DNA of 64,000 nucleotides from Acidobacteriota bacterium (GTDB taxonomy: Bacteria > Acidobacteriota > Vicinamibacteria > Vicinamibacterales > UBA2999): NCBI GenBank assembly GCA_030697165.1, contig JAUYQQ010000004.1, positions 141,390 to 205,389 of the forward strand, given 5' to 3'. The position numbers were made by a program, and so were the translations under genes. Of the stretch, positions 47,948 to 56,988 are shown piece by piece. The notes under the pieces were generated by a model, which had not been told where the DNA came from, did no database searches, and saw nothing but the letters and a program-made list of their open reading frames with translations. Each line of letters starts with the position of its first letter. Within the stretch, counting starts at the first letter, position 1.

Positions 47948-48792
47948 GGCGTCCCCTCGGGCACGTCGCCCGAGGACGCTTGGGGCGTGCGAACGATCAG
48001 GACTTCCTCGAGGCGCGCGAAATCCACTGCCGGCCGCACCGTGATCTGGTGATAACCGCCACTGCCCCGCTCGACCTGTTCGACGGTGCCAATCACGAAA
48101 CCCTTCGGGTAAATGCCGTCGATGCCCGACGTCACCAGCAGGTCGCCCGGCTTCACGTCGGCCGTGCCCGGCACGTACTGCATCCGCAGCGACCCGTCGC
48201 CAAACCCCTCGACCACGCCCTGCACGCGCGTCCGCTCGATCAAGGCACCGGCCGCGGCGTTGCGATCGATCAGCAACTGCACCTTCGACGCCCGCCGCGC
48301 CGGCAGGATCACGCGGCCGACCACGCCAGCCGGCGAGATCACGGCCATGTCGCTGCGCAGTCCCTCATTGGTGCCCTTGTCGATGGTGACCGTGCGGAAT
48401 TCCGGGGAGGCGGCGGCGGCAATCACCTCGGCGGCGGTGGTGTCGAGGTGGGCGCGCTCGCGCAGTTCGAGCAACTGGCGCAGGCTGTCGGTGCGCTGGG
48501 CCTCGGCGCGCTCTTGCTGCAACCGCACCTGCAACGTCTGCAGTTGGCTCTTCAGGGCGTCGTTCTCGGCGTGCACCTGGCGCAACGCGACGTAGCCCGA
48601 CCAGAAGTTCCGCACGCCGTCGAACAGCGCCGTCGTGCCGCGCTGCACCTCGGCGAACGACCCGAACGTAACCACCTGCAGCACCGGCAGCCCCGACGCG
48701 GTATTCACCTGGGCGGAGATCAGGACGACGTGTAGCAGGATGGCCGCGCCAAGCAGCACGCCGGGACGTTGTCGGATATCGGCCAAAGCCAT
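47944..48792 (-). CDS. mreC: rod shape-determining protein MreC
   Basis: A 282-residue MreC: N-terminal membrane segment (GVLLGAAILLHVVLISAQV), a coiled coil (VHAENDALKSQLQTLQVRLQ to LELRERAHLD), then the periplasmic beta-barrel domains with AEVIAAAASPEFRTVTIDKG, GLRSDMAVISPAGVVGRVI, DRNAAAGALIERTRVQGVVE and GDLLVTSGIDGIYPKGFVIG. It bridges MreB and the peptidoglycan synthases. The short acidic/proline tail ends in the overlap with mreD. Between its start and the mreB stop lies a folded microsatellite pair. Confidence 0.95.
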   Translation of the reverse strand: MALADIRQRPGVLLGAAILLHVVLISAQVNTASGLPVLQVVTFGSFAEVQRGTTALFDGVRNFWSGYVALRQVHAENDALKSQLQTLQVRLQQERAEAQRTDSLRQLLELRERAHLDTTAAEVIAAAASPEFRTVTIDKGTNEGLRSDMAVISPAGVVGRVILPARRASKVQLLIDRNAAAGALIERTRVQGVVEGFGDGSLRMQYVPGTADVKPGDLLVTSGIDGIYPKGFVIGTVEQVERGSGGYHQITVRPAVDFARLEEVLIVRTPQASSGDVPEGTP

Positions 48793-48810
48793 ACGGGTTC
48801 TATCGCTGGC

Positions 48811-48887
48811 CGGGAATCGGGAGACGGGAGTCGGGAGTCGTGGTGCTTGGCATTTCGACTCCCGGTTCCCGACTCCCGACTCCCGAC
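48811..48887. repeat. inverted GGGAGTC / GACTCCC microsatellite pair
   Basis: Four copies of CGGGAGT-like heptamers (48811-48840) and four copies of GACTCCC-like heptamers (48857-48887) flank a 16-base loop. Arms are reverse complementary over about 28 bases. It lies between mreB and mreC, inside what is usually one operon. Confidence 0.85.
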
Positions 48888-48893
48888 ACGGCT

Positions 48894-49919
<1,026 letters not shown>

Positions 49920-49974
49920 GTTTTTAACTAGTGCTTCTTACTAAGCGCTGTGTGCAGAACCGTGCAGCGCTGGC

Positions 49975-51027
49975 CTATTCGGCCTGGGCGATGCGAACCC
50001 CGTTCTTACCCGAATCTTTTACCTGGTACATCGCCATATCGGCCGCACGCACCAATTCTTCAGCCGAAGCCGCGACGTCGGGCAGCGTTGCCACTCCCAC
50101 CGACGCGGTCAGTCGCATGCTCAGGCCATGTCCCGCGAGAAATGGATGAGCCGCGATACGTTCCCGGACACGGTCGCCAACGGCTGCCGCGCCTTCCGAT
50201 CCCGTGTCGGGCAGGATCAGTGCAAACTCGTCGCCACCGAAGCGCGCCACCATGTCGGTTTCACGGGCGCACCGCCGAATGACGGCCGCCGCTTCCACCA
50301 GCGCCGTGCTGCCCGCCTGGTGACCGTGGGCGTCGTTGACACCCTTGAAGCCGTCCAGGTCGAGAAACAGCAGCGACAGCGGACGACCCGAACGCGAGGC
50401 GCGCTTGGCCTCGCGCCGCAGCACCTGGTTCAGGTACCGCGAATTGTAGAGCTGGGTCAGGTCGTCGGTCACCGACAGTGCCTCGGACCGCCGCAGCCGC
50501 AAGGCGTTGTCCAACGCCTGCGCGGGACCCTCCAGCATCACACCCAGCAACTGGCCCACGGCCGGAGGCAGGTGCGGCGCCTGCGTGGCGGCCTGCCGCT
50601 CGGCCACGACCAGCACGCCCACCGTCTGGGCCCGGCAACGCAACGGCCAGGCCAGCACCGCGCCGGCCGCCCCCGGCGCCCGCGCGTCTTTTCGCAGGTC
50701 GGCCGACGTCAGCTCGCGCCCATACGCCAGCACCCAGCGCGCTACACCGATCGCCGCGGGCGTAAGCGCCGGTCCCATGCCCTTTGACGACAGGCCCACG
50801 ACTTGGCCGTCGAGGTCGGCAGCAAACAGCCCGCACGCGGGCGCCTTGAACCATTCGTCCGCACGGGCCACGACGAGCCGGCCAATGCTTTCGGGGTCAA
50901 GCGAGTCGTGTGCGGCGCGAACCAGGGCCAGGACGGACTCAGTCCGTTCGAGACGGCTCTTGAGCGCGCGCTGGCCACGTCGCAGGCGAGCGGCCAGATC
51001 CGGACGGCGAGAACCGCCGTAAGTCAT
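49975..51027 (-). CDS. diguanylate cyclase with GAF-like sensor domain
   Basis: A 350-residue protein. Residues about 25-175 form a GAF-like domain (SVLALVRAAHDSLDPESIGR, ACGLFAADLDGQVVG, VLAWPLRCRAQTVGVLVVAE). A GGDEF domain follows: DDLTQLYNSRYLNQVLRRE, LLFLDLDGFKGVNDAHGHQA and the active-site FGGDEFALILP (residues 264-268 GGDEF). The inhibitory site R255-E-T-D258 lies five residues before GGDEF, so product feedback is expected. It makes cyclic di-GMP from two GTP; there is no membrane segment. It lies 55 bases upstream of mreB on the same strand. Confidence 0.93.
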   Translation of the reverse strand: MTYGGSRRPDLAARLRRGQRALKSRLERTESVLALVRAAHDSLDPESIGRLVVARADEWFKAPACGLFAADLDGQVVGLSSKGMGPALTPAAIGVARWVLAYGRELTSADLRKDARAPGAAGAVLAWPLRCRAQTVGVLVVAERQAATQAPHLPPAVGQLLGVMLEGPAQALDNALRLRRSEALSVTDDLTQLYNSRYLNQVLRREAKRASRSGRPLSLLFLDLDGFKGVNDAHGHQAGSTALVEAAAVIRRCARETDMVARFGGDEFALILPDTGSEGAAAVGDRVRERIAAHPFLAGHGLSMRLTASVGVATLPDVAASAEELVRAADMAMYQVKDSGKNGVRIAQAE

Positions 51028-51047
51028 TCAACTGACTGAATATATCA

Positions 51048-51110
51048 CGGGGGTTCAATCCCGGGGGTTCAAACACGGGGTTCAAGCACGATGGTTCAAT
51101 CACGAAGGTT
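51048..51110. repeat. degenerate 14-bp tandem array (second locus)
   Basis: Four to five units of the form GGTTCAAKCACGA, 13-14 bases long, fill most of the gap between the divergent cyclase and PpiD genes. It is the same unit as the array at 22934-23003, with more base changes and one unit one base short. Confidence 0.75.
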
Positions 51111-51163
51111 CGGCCGGGTGCGCCTCCGTGTTACGATTCTGGTTTCCCAGAGGATTTTGACCG

Positions 51164-53089
51164 ATGACGATGCTCGACCGGATGCGGCGACACAAGGGCT
51201 GGCTCAAGTGGAGCCTGGCGGCGGTAGTCCTGACCTTCGTGCTGTTCTACATCCCTGATTTCCTGACCACCCCCACCGGCGCCGCTCCGAACGAGGAGCT
51301 CGCCACGGTGGCGGACGAGACGATCACGGTAGGCGCGTTCACGCGGCGCTACAACGCGCAGGTGCAGGCCTATCGCAACGCCTACGGCGGACAGATGAAC
51401 GACCAGCTGCTCAAGCAGCTTGGCATCGACCGCCAGATCCTGCAGCAGCTGATCGATGAAGAGGCCATGGTGGCCGAGTCGCGCAAACAAGGCATCACCG
51501 TCAGCGATGTCGAGATTCGCGAGCGCATTCTCGCCCTGCCCGGCTTCCAGGAAAACGGCAAGTTCGTCGGCGAGCAGCGCTACCGGCAGATCCTGCAGAT
51601 CCAGAATCCGCCGCTCAGCACCACGGAATTCGAGACCAGCCTGCGCCGTGCCCTGCAGATCGAGAAACTGCGGACCGCGCTCACCGGCTGGATGTCGGTC
51701 GACGATGCCGACGTGGTCGCCGAGTTCAAGAAGCGCAACGAGAAGGTGAAGCTCGAGGTGGTGCCGGTCACCGCCGAGGCGTTCAAGAGCCAGGTCACCG
51801 TGACCGACGCCGAACTGGTGCCGTATTTCGAAAACGCCAAGGACAAGTACCGCATCGGCGAGAAACGCAAGATCAAGTACGCGCAGGTCAACGTCGAGCA
51901 GGTCCGCAGCGCGATCGTCGTGCCCGATGCCGAGATCGCCGCGTTCTACCAGCAGAACCTGACGCAGTACCAGACGCCGGCGCAGGTGCGCGCCAGCCAC
52001 ATCCTGTTCAAGCTCGAAGGCAAGGACGAGAAGGCGGTGCAGGCACAGGCGGAAGAGGTGCTGAAGAAGGCCAAGGCGCCCAACGCCGACTTCGCGGCGC
52101 TGGCCAAGCAGTACTCCGAGGACGACACCAACAACATGAACGGCGGCGACCTCGACTACTTCGGCCGCGGCCGCATGGTGGCCGAGTTCGAACAGGCGGC
52201 GTTCGGCATGACGGCAGGCGAGACGAGCGACCTGGTGAAGACGGCGTTCGGCTTCCACATCATCAAGGTCGTCGACAACCAGCCCGAGTCGACCCGGGCG
52301 CTGGCCGACGTCCGCGCCGAGCTCGAGGACCAGCTGAAGTGGCAAAAGGCGCAGGCCGAGGCCGAGAGCATTGCCAAGTCGCTCGAAGCCACCACCAAGA
52401 CGCCCGCCGACCTCGATCGGGTCGCCAAGGAACGCGGCCTGGCGGTGGTCGAAACCGGGATGATGGCGTCGGACGAGCCGATCCAGGGCATCGGCGCGCA
52501 GCCGGAACTCTCGTCGCGCGTCTTCGCCATGAAGGAGGGCGAAGTCACGCCGGCCCTGCGCGTCGCCACCGGCTGGGTCTTTGCGACCGTGACCGGCCGC
52601 CAGGATTCGTACGTGCCCCAACTGGCCGAGGTCAAGGCACGCGTCGCCGACGACGTGCGCCAGGAAAAAGCCGCGGAAATGGCCAGGCAGCGTGCGGCGG
52701 CAATTGCCAACGATCTCAAGACCGCGAAGGACTTCACCGCCGCGGCCAAGCGCGCCGGCCTTGAGGTGAAGACCACCGAACTGGTCGCCCGCGGCAGCGC
52801 CATTCCTGACCTCGGCATCAGTGAAGCCGTGGATGCCGCCGCCTTCGCGCTGCCCCAGGGCGGCGTGAGCGAAGCGATCTCCACGCCCACCGGCACCGCG
52901 GTTATCCGCGTGGTCGAGAAGGTCGGCGTGACCGACGCCGAAGTGGAGTCGGGCAAGGACACGCTGCGCGATGAGCTGGTAAACGCGCGCCGCGACAAGT
53001 TCTTCGGCGCTTACATGCAGAAGGCCAAGAGCGGCCTGAAGATCAACATCCGCCAGGACACGCTCGCGCGCGTCACCGGCGGCGTTTAA
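51164..53089 (+). CDS. PpiD/SurA-like peptidyl-prolyl isomerase, membrane-anchored
   Basis: A 641-residue periplasmic folding factor. One N-terminal membrane segment (WLKWSLAAVVLTFVLFYIPD) is followed by a SurA-N-like chaperone domain (TVADETITVGAFTRRYNAQV, IDRQILQQLIDEEAMVAESR, about residues 45-200). A parvulin domain lies at about 285-385: VRASHILFKLEG, FAALAKQYSEDD, GGDLDYFGRGRMVAEFEQAA and TAFGFHIIKVVD. The C-terminal part repeats the chaperone-like helices. This is the PpiD layout; it helps fold outer-membrane and secreted proteins near the translocon. It stands alone on the plus strand and its end is one base from the convergent sppA gene. Confidence 0.92.
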   Translation: MTMLDRMRRHKGWLKWSLAAVVLTFVLFYIPDFLTTPTGAAPNEELATVADETITVGAFTRRYNAQVQAYRNAYGGQMNDQLLKQLGIDRQILQQLIDEEAMVAESRKQGITVSDVEIRERILALPGFQENGKFVGEQRYRQILQIQNPPLSTTEFETSLRRALQIEKLRTALTGWMSVDDADVVAEFKKRNEKVKLEVVPVTAEAFKSQVTVTDAELVPYFENAKDKYRIGEKRKIKYAQVNVEQVRSAIVVPDAEIAAFYQQNLTQYQTPAQVRASHILFKLEGKDEKAVQAQAEEVLKKAKAPNADFAALAKQYSEDDTNNMNGGDLDYFGRGRMVAEFEQAAFGMTAGETSDLVKTAFGFHIIKVVDNQPESTRALADVRAELEDQLKWQKAQAEAESIAKSLEATTKTPADLDRVAKERGLAVVETGMMASDEPIQGIGAQPELSSRVFAMKEGEVTPALRVATGWVFATVTGRQDSYVPQLAEVKARVADDVRQEKAAEMARQRAAAIANDLKTAKDFTAAAKRAGLEVKTTELVARGSAIPDLGISEAVDAAAFALPQGGVSEAISTPTGTAVIRVVEKVGVTDAEVESGKDTLRDELVNARRDKFFGAYMQKAKSGLKINIRQDTLARVTGGV

Positions 53090-53090
53090 C

Positions 53091-54836
53091 CTACCTCACG
53101 AACACGTACGGCATGTGCGCCAGCACTTGCCCGGACCTGAAGAGCCTTGACGGTGCGAGCAGCGCCGACAAGGCTTTTCTTTCGCGCGGCCCCAGCAACT
53201 GAATCAACGCGTCGGCTGTGTGGCGTTCCTGCAGGCGGCCGAGCGGCGACCGCAGTTGGTCGGACAGCACTTCGTACACGCTGCGCCTGGGCGGAAACAC
53301 CACCAGCTCCACCTCTTCGTCGATCGGGATCTTCGCGCGCTGCTTGGCCAGGTCGATTGCGGTATAGAGACCGCCCAGTTCGTCAACCAGGCCCAATTGG
53401 CGAGCCTGCTCGCCGGTCCAGACGCGTCCCTGCGCGACCTCATCCACCTTCTCGGGCGCCATATGTCGCGCCGCCGCCGTGCGCTCCACGAACTGGTCGT
53501 AGACCGCCTGCATCGACTCCGCGATCTTCTCGCGCTCATCGGGCGTGAAGCGGCGGTCCGGCGAGTACATTTCGGCACGCTTGCCGCGGCTGACCGACTC
53601 GATGTTGGCGCCGAGCTTCTCGAAGCTGCCCGCGGTCACGAACTTGCCGGTGTAGACCCCGATCGATCCGGTGAGCGTGCCCGGCTGCGCGACGATGGCA
53701 TCGCCGGCCAGGGCGATGTAGTAGCCGCCCGAGGCCGCCAGGTCCGACATCGAGACGATCAACGGCCGCGCGTTCTCGCGCGAAATCGACAACTCGCGCC
53801 AGATCACGTCCGAGGCGGTGGACGACCCGCCGGGGCTGTCGACCCGCAGCACGATGGCGCGAATCGAGCGGTCGGCGCGCGCGTTGCGGATGTACTCCAC
53901 CAGGGAATCGGCGCCCACCACCGCGCCGTTGATCGGGTCGTAGCCGCTGCGGCCGGAGTTGATCACGCCGACCGCGTTGATCACGGCCACCTTCGACCGG
54001 CCGGTGACGCGCGACGAGACCTGGGCGTAGTCTTCGGCGTCGATAAACTCGGCGCCGCGCAGGTCGTCGTTGAGGTCGTCAAGTTCGTCCTCGTAGGCGA
54101 CCTCGTCAATCAACCCGAGGCGCAACGCGTCGACCGGCAGGAACGGGCCCTGGTCGATCAGCCCGCGCACCTCTTCTTCGGACTTCTTGCGGGCATCGGC
54201 GATGCCGCGGACCAGTTGCTCGTACTGGCTGCGGTTGAGCGAGTCGGCCATCTCGCGATGGGCCGGCGTGAACGACTTCTCCAGGTAGGTATTGACGGCG
54301 CTCTTGTAGTCGCCGACGTTCAGGAAGTCCGGATAGGTGCCGATCCAGTCGAACGTGCCGCGCAGGAACAGCTCGTAGCTGGCAATGCCGGTCAGGTCGA
54401 GCGTGGCCGATGGCAACAGGAACACGCGGTCGGCAGCCGATGCCAGGTAATATTCGCGATCCCCGGCGTACTCGAGCCAGGCGTGGACGTACTTGCCGCT
54501 GGCGCGGAAGTCGTTGAGCGCGTCGCGCACTTCCTGGATCTTGGCCCAGTAGGGCGAGCTGAGCATGCCGGGCCGCAACAGGATCCCGGTGATGCGCGAG
54601 TCGGACTTCGCCTTGCGGATGAGCTCGACATACGAGCGCACCGTCAGCTCGTCGCCGCCGAACATGACCTCGGGCAGCACTTCGGGCAGGTCCCCGTTCG
54701 GGCTCAAGACCAGCGTCGCGCGCGCCGGAACGGCCGGTTCCGAGCCCACCAGTACGAACAACATGACCATGGCCGCGACCGACACCATCGTGGCCACGAC
54801 CAGGAACACCAACACAAATCTGACAGCGCGATTCAC
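53091..54836 (-). CDS. sppA: signal peptide peptidase SppA, long (67K) type
   Basis: A 581-residue tandem-domain SppA. An N-terminal membrane anchor (FVLVFLVVATMVSVAAMVML) is followed by two ClpP-like domains. The general base is K178 in NVGDYKSAVNTY of the first domain and the nucleophile is S369 in SDLAASGGYYIALAGD of the second, matching the Lys/Ser split known for the E. coli enzyme. LRVDSPGGSSTASD is the substrate strand region. It degrades cleaved signal peptides in the membrane. The gene is convergent with the PpiD-like gene with no space for separate terminators. Confidence 0.94.
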   Translation of the reverse strand: MNRAVRFVLVFLVVATMVSVAAMVMLFVLVGSEPAVPARATLVLSPNGDLPEVLPEVMFGGDELTVRSYVELIRKAKSDSRITGILLRPGMLSSPYWAKIQEVRDALNDFRASGKYVHAWLEYAGDREYYLASAADRVFLLPSATLDLTGIASYELFLRGTFDWIGTYPDFLNVGDYKSAVNTYLEKSFTPAHREMADSLNRSQYEQLVRGIADARKKSEEEVRGLIDQGPFLPVDALRLGLIDEVAYEDELDDLNDDLRGAEFIDAEDYAQVSSRVTGRSKVAVINAVGVINSGRSGYDPINGAVVGADSLVEYIRNARADRSIRAIVLRVDSPGGSSTASDVIWRELSISRENARPLIVSMSDLAASGGYYIALAGDAIVAQPGTLTGSIGVYTGKFVTAGSFEKLGANIESVSRGKRAEMYSPDRRFTPDEREKIAESMQAVYDQFVERTAAARHMAPEKVDEVAQGRVWTGEQARQLGLVDELGGLYTAIDLAKQRAKIPIDEEVELVVFPPRRSVYEVLSDQLRSPLGRLQERHTADALIQLLGPRERKALSALLAPSRLFRSGQVLAHMPYVFVR

Positions 54837-54977
54837 CGGATCAGTATAGCCGTGCGTGGCGGGCGTGGGCGGCGGGCGCTACCCGAACCTCGGCCATGGC
54901 GGCGAGCCCAGGAAAGTGGCGCGTGGGGCGGATGCAGGGACGGAACCGGAGTCATCCGACCCCGGCAAGCCGCCGCC

Positions 54978-55817
54978 TTAGGGATTGATCGAACCGAACA
55001 GGACCAGCCGGGCCGCCTCGCGCAGGCCCCGCGCAGTAAACGGCTTCTCGAGGAACGCGGCGCCCTCCTCGAGTTCCACCCGGTCTTCGAACAGCATGTC
55101 GCTGAAGCCGGTCTGGTACAGCACCTTGACCGCCGGGAACCGCTCGCGGACACGATCGGCCAGCTCGCGGCCTTGCATGTCGGGCATCGCGTAGTCGGTG
55201 ACGAGCAGGTCAACGTCTCCGGTGTGCCCGGCGAGCTTCTGGATGATTTCGGGACCACCGCTCGCCATCAGCAGCTCGAAATTCTCGCGCTGCAGGATGC
55301 GGGACAACACGTCAAGCATCATCGGGTCATCGTCGACGACAACGACGGTCTTCTTGATGCCGAGCGGCTTCAGTTCGGCCTGCGGCGGCTTGGGGTGCGA
55401 GTCGTCCTTCGGCGCCGTCAGCGGGTTCGAGGTCAGCGGGATGTCGGGAATCTCCAGCGGCGGACGCGGCGTCGCGGCCGCGTGGCCGGTTGCCGCGGGC
55501 TTCTCCGGCATGGCGGTCACGGTGGCCGGTTCAGACGCGGCGGGTGCCACGGTCTGCGGACGCGGCGGCGCCGGAGGCAGGTCGACGTTGAATGCGTGTG
55601 GTAACTCGCCGTGGCCGACGGCGCCCCAGAGTTGATTGAGGAGGTGCTGCGGCAGTCCAATATCGACGCCGGCGACGAGCACGTCCGTGCACAACGCTTC
55701 CAGTTCGCGGACTCGCGTCCGCAGCTGTTCCAGATCCGGTTGGTCCGCCACAATTCTGCCTGAGGACCAGACGCGGGCTCCTGCCCCGCCGGGTCCGCCA
55801 AAGAAGCTGATCATCAT
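54978..55817 (-). CDS. response regulator with N-terminal coiled region and C-terminal receiver
   Basis: A 279-residue protein starting at the paired ATGs near 55817. Residues 1-80 contain a helical segment (DLEQLRTRVRELEALCTDVL) without a known DNA-binding domain; residues about 80-150 are a proline/alanine-rich linker. The receiver domain covers about 155-275: VVVVDDDPMMLDVL, D208 in LLVTDYAMPDMQGRELA as phospho-acceptor and K258 in FLEKPFTARGLREAARL. No output domain follows, so it probably acts by protein contact, or as a hybrid-kinase-derived receiver. No histidine kinase gene is nearby. The longer frame upstream of the ATGs is not protein-like. Confidence 0.85.
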   Translation of the reverse strand: MMISFFGGPGGAGARVWSSGRIVADQPDLEQLRTRVRELEALCTDVLVAGVDIGLPQHLLNQLWGAVGHGELPHAFNVDLPPAPPRPQTVAPAASEPATVTAMPEKPAATGHAAATPRPPLEIPDIPLTSNPLTAPKDDSHPKPPQAELKPLGIKKTVVVVDDDPMMLDVLSRILQRENFELLMASGGPEIIQKLAGHTGDVDLLVTDYAMPDMQGRELADRVRERFPAVKVLYQTGFSDMLFEDRVELEEGAAFLEKPFTARGLREAARLVLFGSINP

Positions 55818-56157
55818 ACTATCCTGCTTCCAACGATCCTGCGTGTGTCCCACTGGGCGCACAGGCCCGCACATGGGCGCGCACGCATCCCCTGGTAGGG
55901 TCGTCTGGTTGAATTCATCAAGAATCGGCCAATTTGCGGGCGTTCCCATCGTCGTCCTGCCTCCTGTGACGAGCTGTAGTTCAGGAGTCGTGCCAAGGGC
56001 ACCGGACCAAGGGACGGTCTCGCTATTGATCTAGACGGCCATGCGCGCGGATTCTCTCAACTGTCTTTTCACCCAAAATATTCGCGCCTGTCCGTTACCG
56101 TCCTTGTGTTGACACCGACGCGTACTGATAATCGGGCGGGTTCCCATCCAAATCCGC
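55818..56157. other. intergenic region between divergent regulator genes
   Basis: This 340-base gap separates the response regulator from the sigma/CHAT operon. It is less GC-rich than the genes, especially 56040-56140. No gene, hairpin or repeat stands out apart from the candidate promoter at 56104-56132. Both divergent promoters should lie here. Confidence 0.5.
56104..56132 (+). promoter_or_regulatory. candidate sigma-70-type promoter of the sigma/CHAT operon
   Basis: TTGTGT, a 17-base spacer and GATAAT, ending 25 bases before the GTG of the sigma gene. The -10 match is good and the -35 is weak (three of six to TTGACA). An autoregulatory promoter read by the encoded sigma factor cannot be excluded. 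Confidence 0.3.
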
Positions 56158-56988
56158 GTGGACTATCAACGGCTGCTCGTCGAACACCTCGACCTCATCG
56201 ATCAAATCGTGCGAACGACGGGTCGGCGGCGACACCTGTCTGCCGAGCAGGAGGAGTTCGCCGGATTTGTCCGCCTGCGCCTGATCGAGGACGACTACGC
56301 CGTTCTGCGCAAGTTTCAGCATCGCAGTTCATGGCGGACCTATCTGGCCGCGGTGATCGAGCGGCTGTCGCTCGACTTCTGCGTGGAACGGTGGGGCCGG
56401 TGGCGCCCGTCGGCGGTGGCGGATCGGCTGGGGCCAGTGGCCGTGCTGCTCGAGCGGCTGGTGACCCGTGACGGGTACACGCTGGACGAAGCGCTGGAAA
56501 TCGTGCAAACCAGCCAGGGCTCGGGCGTGTCCGTGCGCGAGTTGCGCGACCTGTGGAACCAATTGCCGGTCCGGCTCAAGACAACTGAAGTAGGAGAAGA
56601 AGCCGCCGCGGCGGTACCGTCCCCGCAGACATCAGAGTCCCGAGTCGAGGATGCCGAGCACCGCGTGAACATCGAGCGACTGGCACGAACCCTGCAGTCA
56701 GCGATCGCGGCCCTTCCGGATCAGGACCAGGTGCTGCTCACGTTGCGGTATCGGCATGACCTTTCGATCGCCCAGATCGCGCGCACGAGCGGCATTTCCG
56801 TGCCGACGCTGCACCGCCGGCTGGACCGGACGATCAAGGAACTAAAACGCGCGTTGACGAACTCGGGCATCGATCCCCGCGAAGCGATCGGGCTCATTGG
56901 CCATCCCACCATCGCCCTGCCACCGCTGTTGCGCGCCGAGGTTGAGAGGTTTTTGGGACCTGTCCGTCTACCTAATCAAGATGGGTGA
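56158..56988 (+). CDS. sigma-70 family sigma factor of the CHAT operon
   Basis: A 276-residue sigma factor, longer than usual ECF factors. Region 2 is recognisable from about residue 40 to 80 (VRLRLIEDDYAVLRKFQHRS, SWRTYLAAVIERLSLDF). A long middle part follows (LEIVQTSQGSGVSVRELRDL). Region 4 reads ALPDQDQVLLTLRYRHDLSI then AQIARTSGISVPTLHRRLDR, the helix-turn-helix. The start is a GTG without a clear ribosome binding site. Its last eight bases overlap the next gene (ATGGGTGA), whose N-terminal zinc finger is its probable anti-sigma domain. Confidence 0.88.
   Translation: MDYQRLLVEHLDLIDQIVRTTGRRRHLSAEQEEFAGFVRLRLIEDDYAVLRKFQHRSSWRTYLAAVIERLSLDFCVERWGRWRPSAVADRLGPVAVLLERLVTRDGYTLDEALEIVQTSQGSGVSVRELRDLWNQLPVRLKTTEVGEEAAAAVPSPQTSESRVEDAEHRVNIERLARTLQSAIAALPDQDQVLLTLRYRHDLSIAQIARTSGISVPTLHRRLDRTIKELKRALTNSGIDPREAIGLIGHPTIALPPLLRAEVERFLGPVRLPNQDG

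Noticed and set aside
53220..55604. A 794-codon open frame on the plus strand opposite sppA and the response regulator
   Set aside because: It is antisense to two well-recognised genes and its translation is rich in Arg/His/Val with no domain, signal or ribosome binding site; long antisense frames are expected at this GC content.
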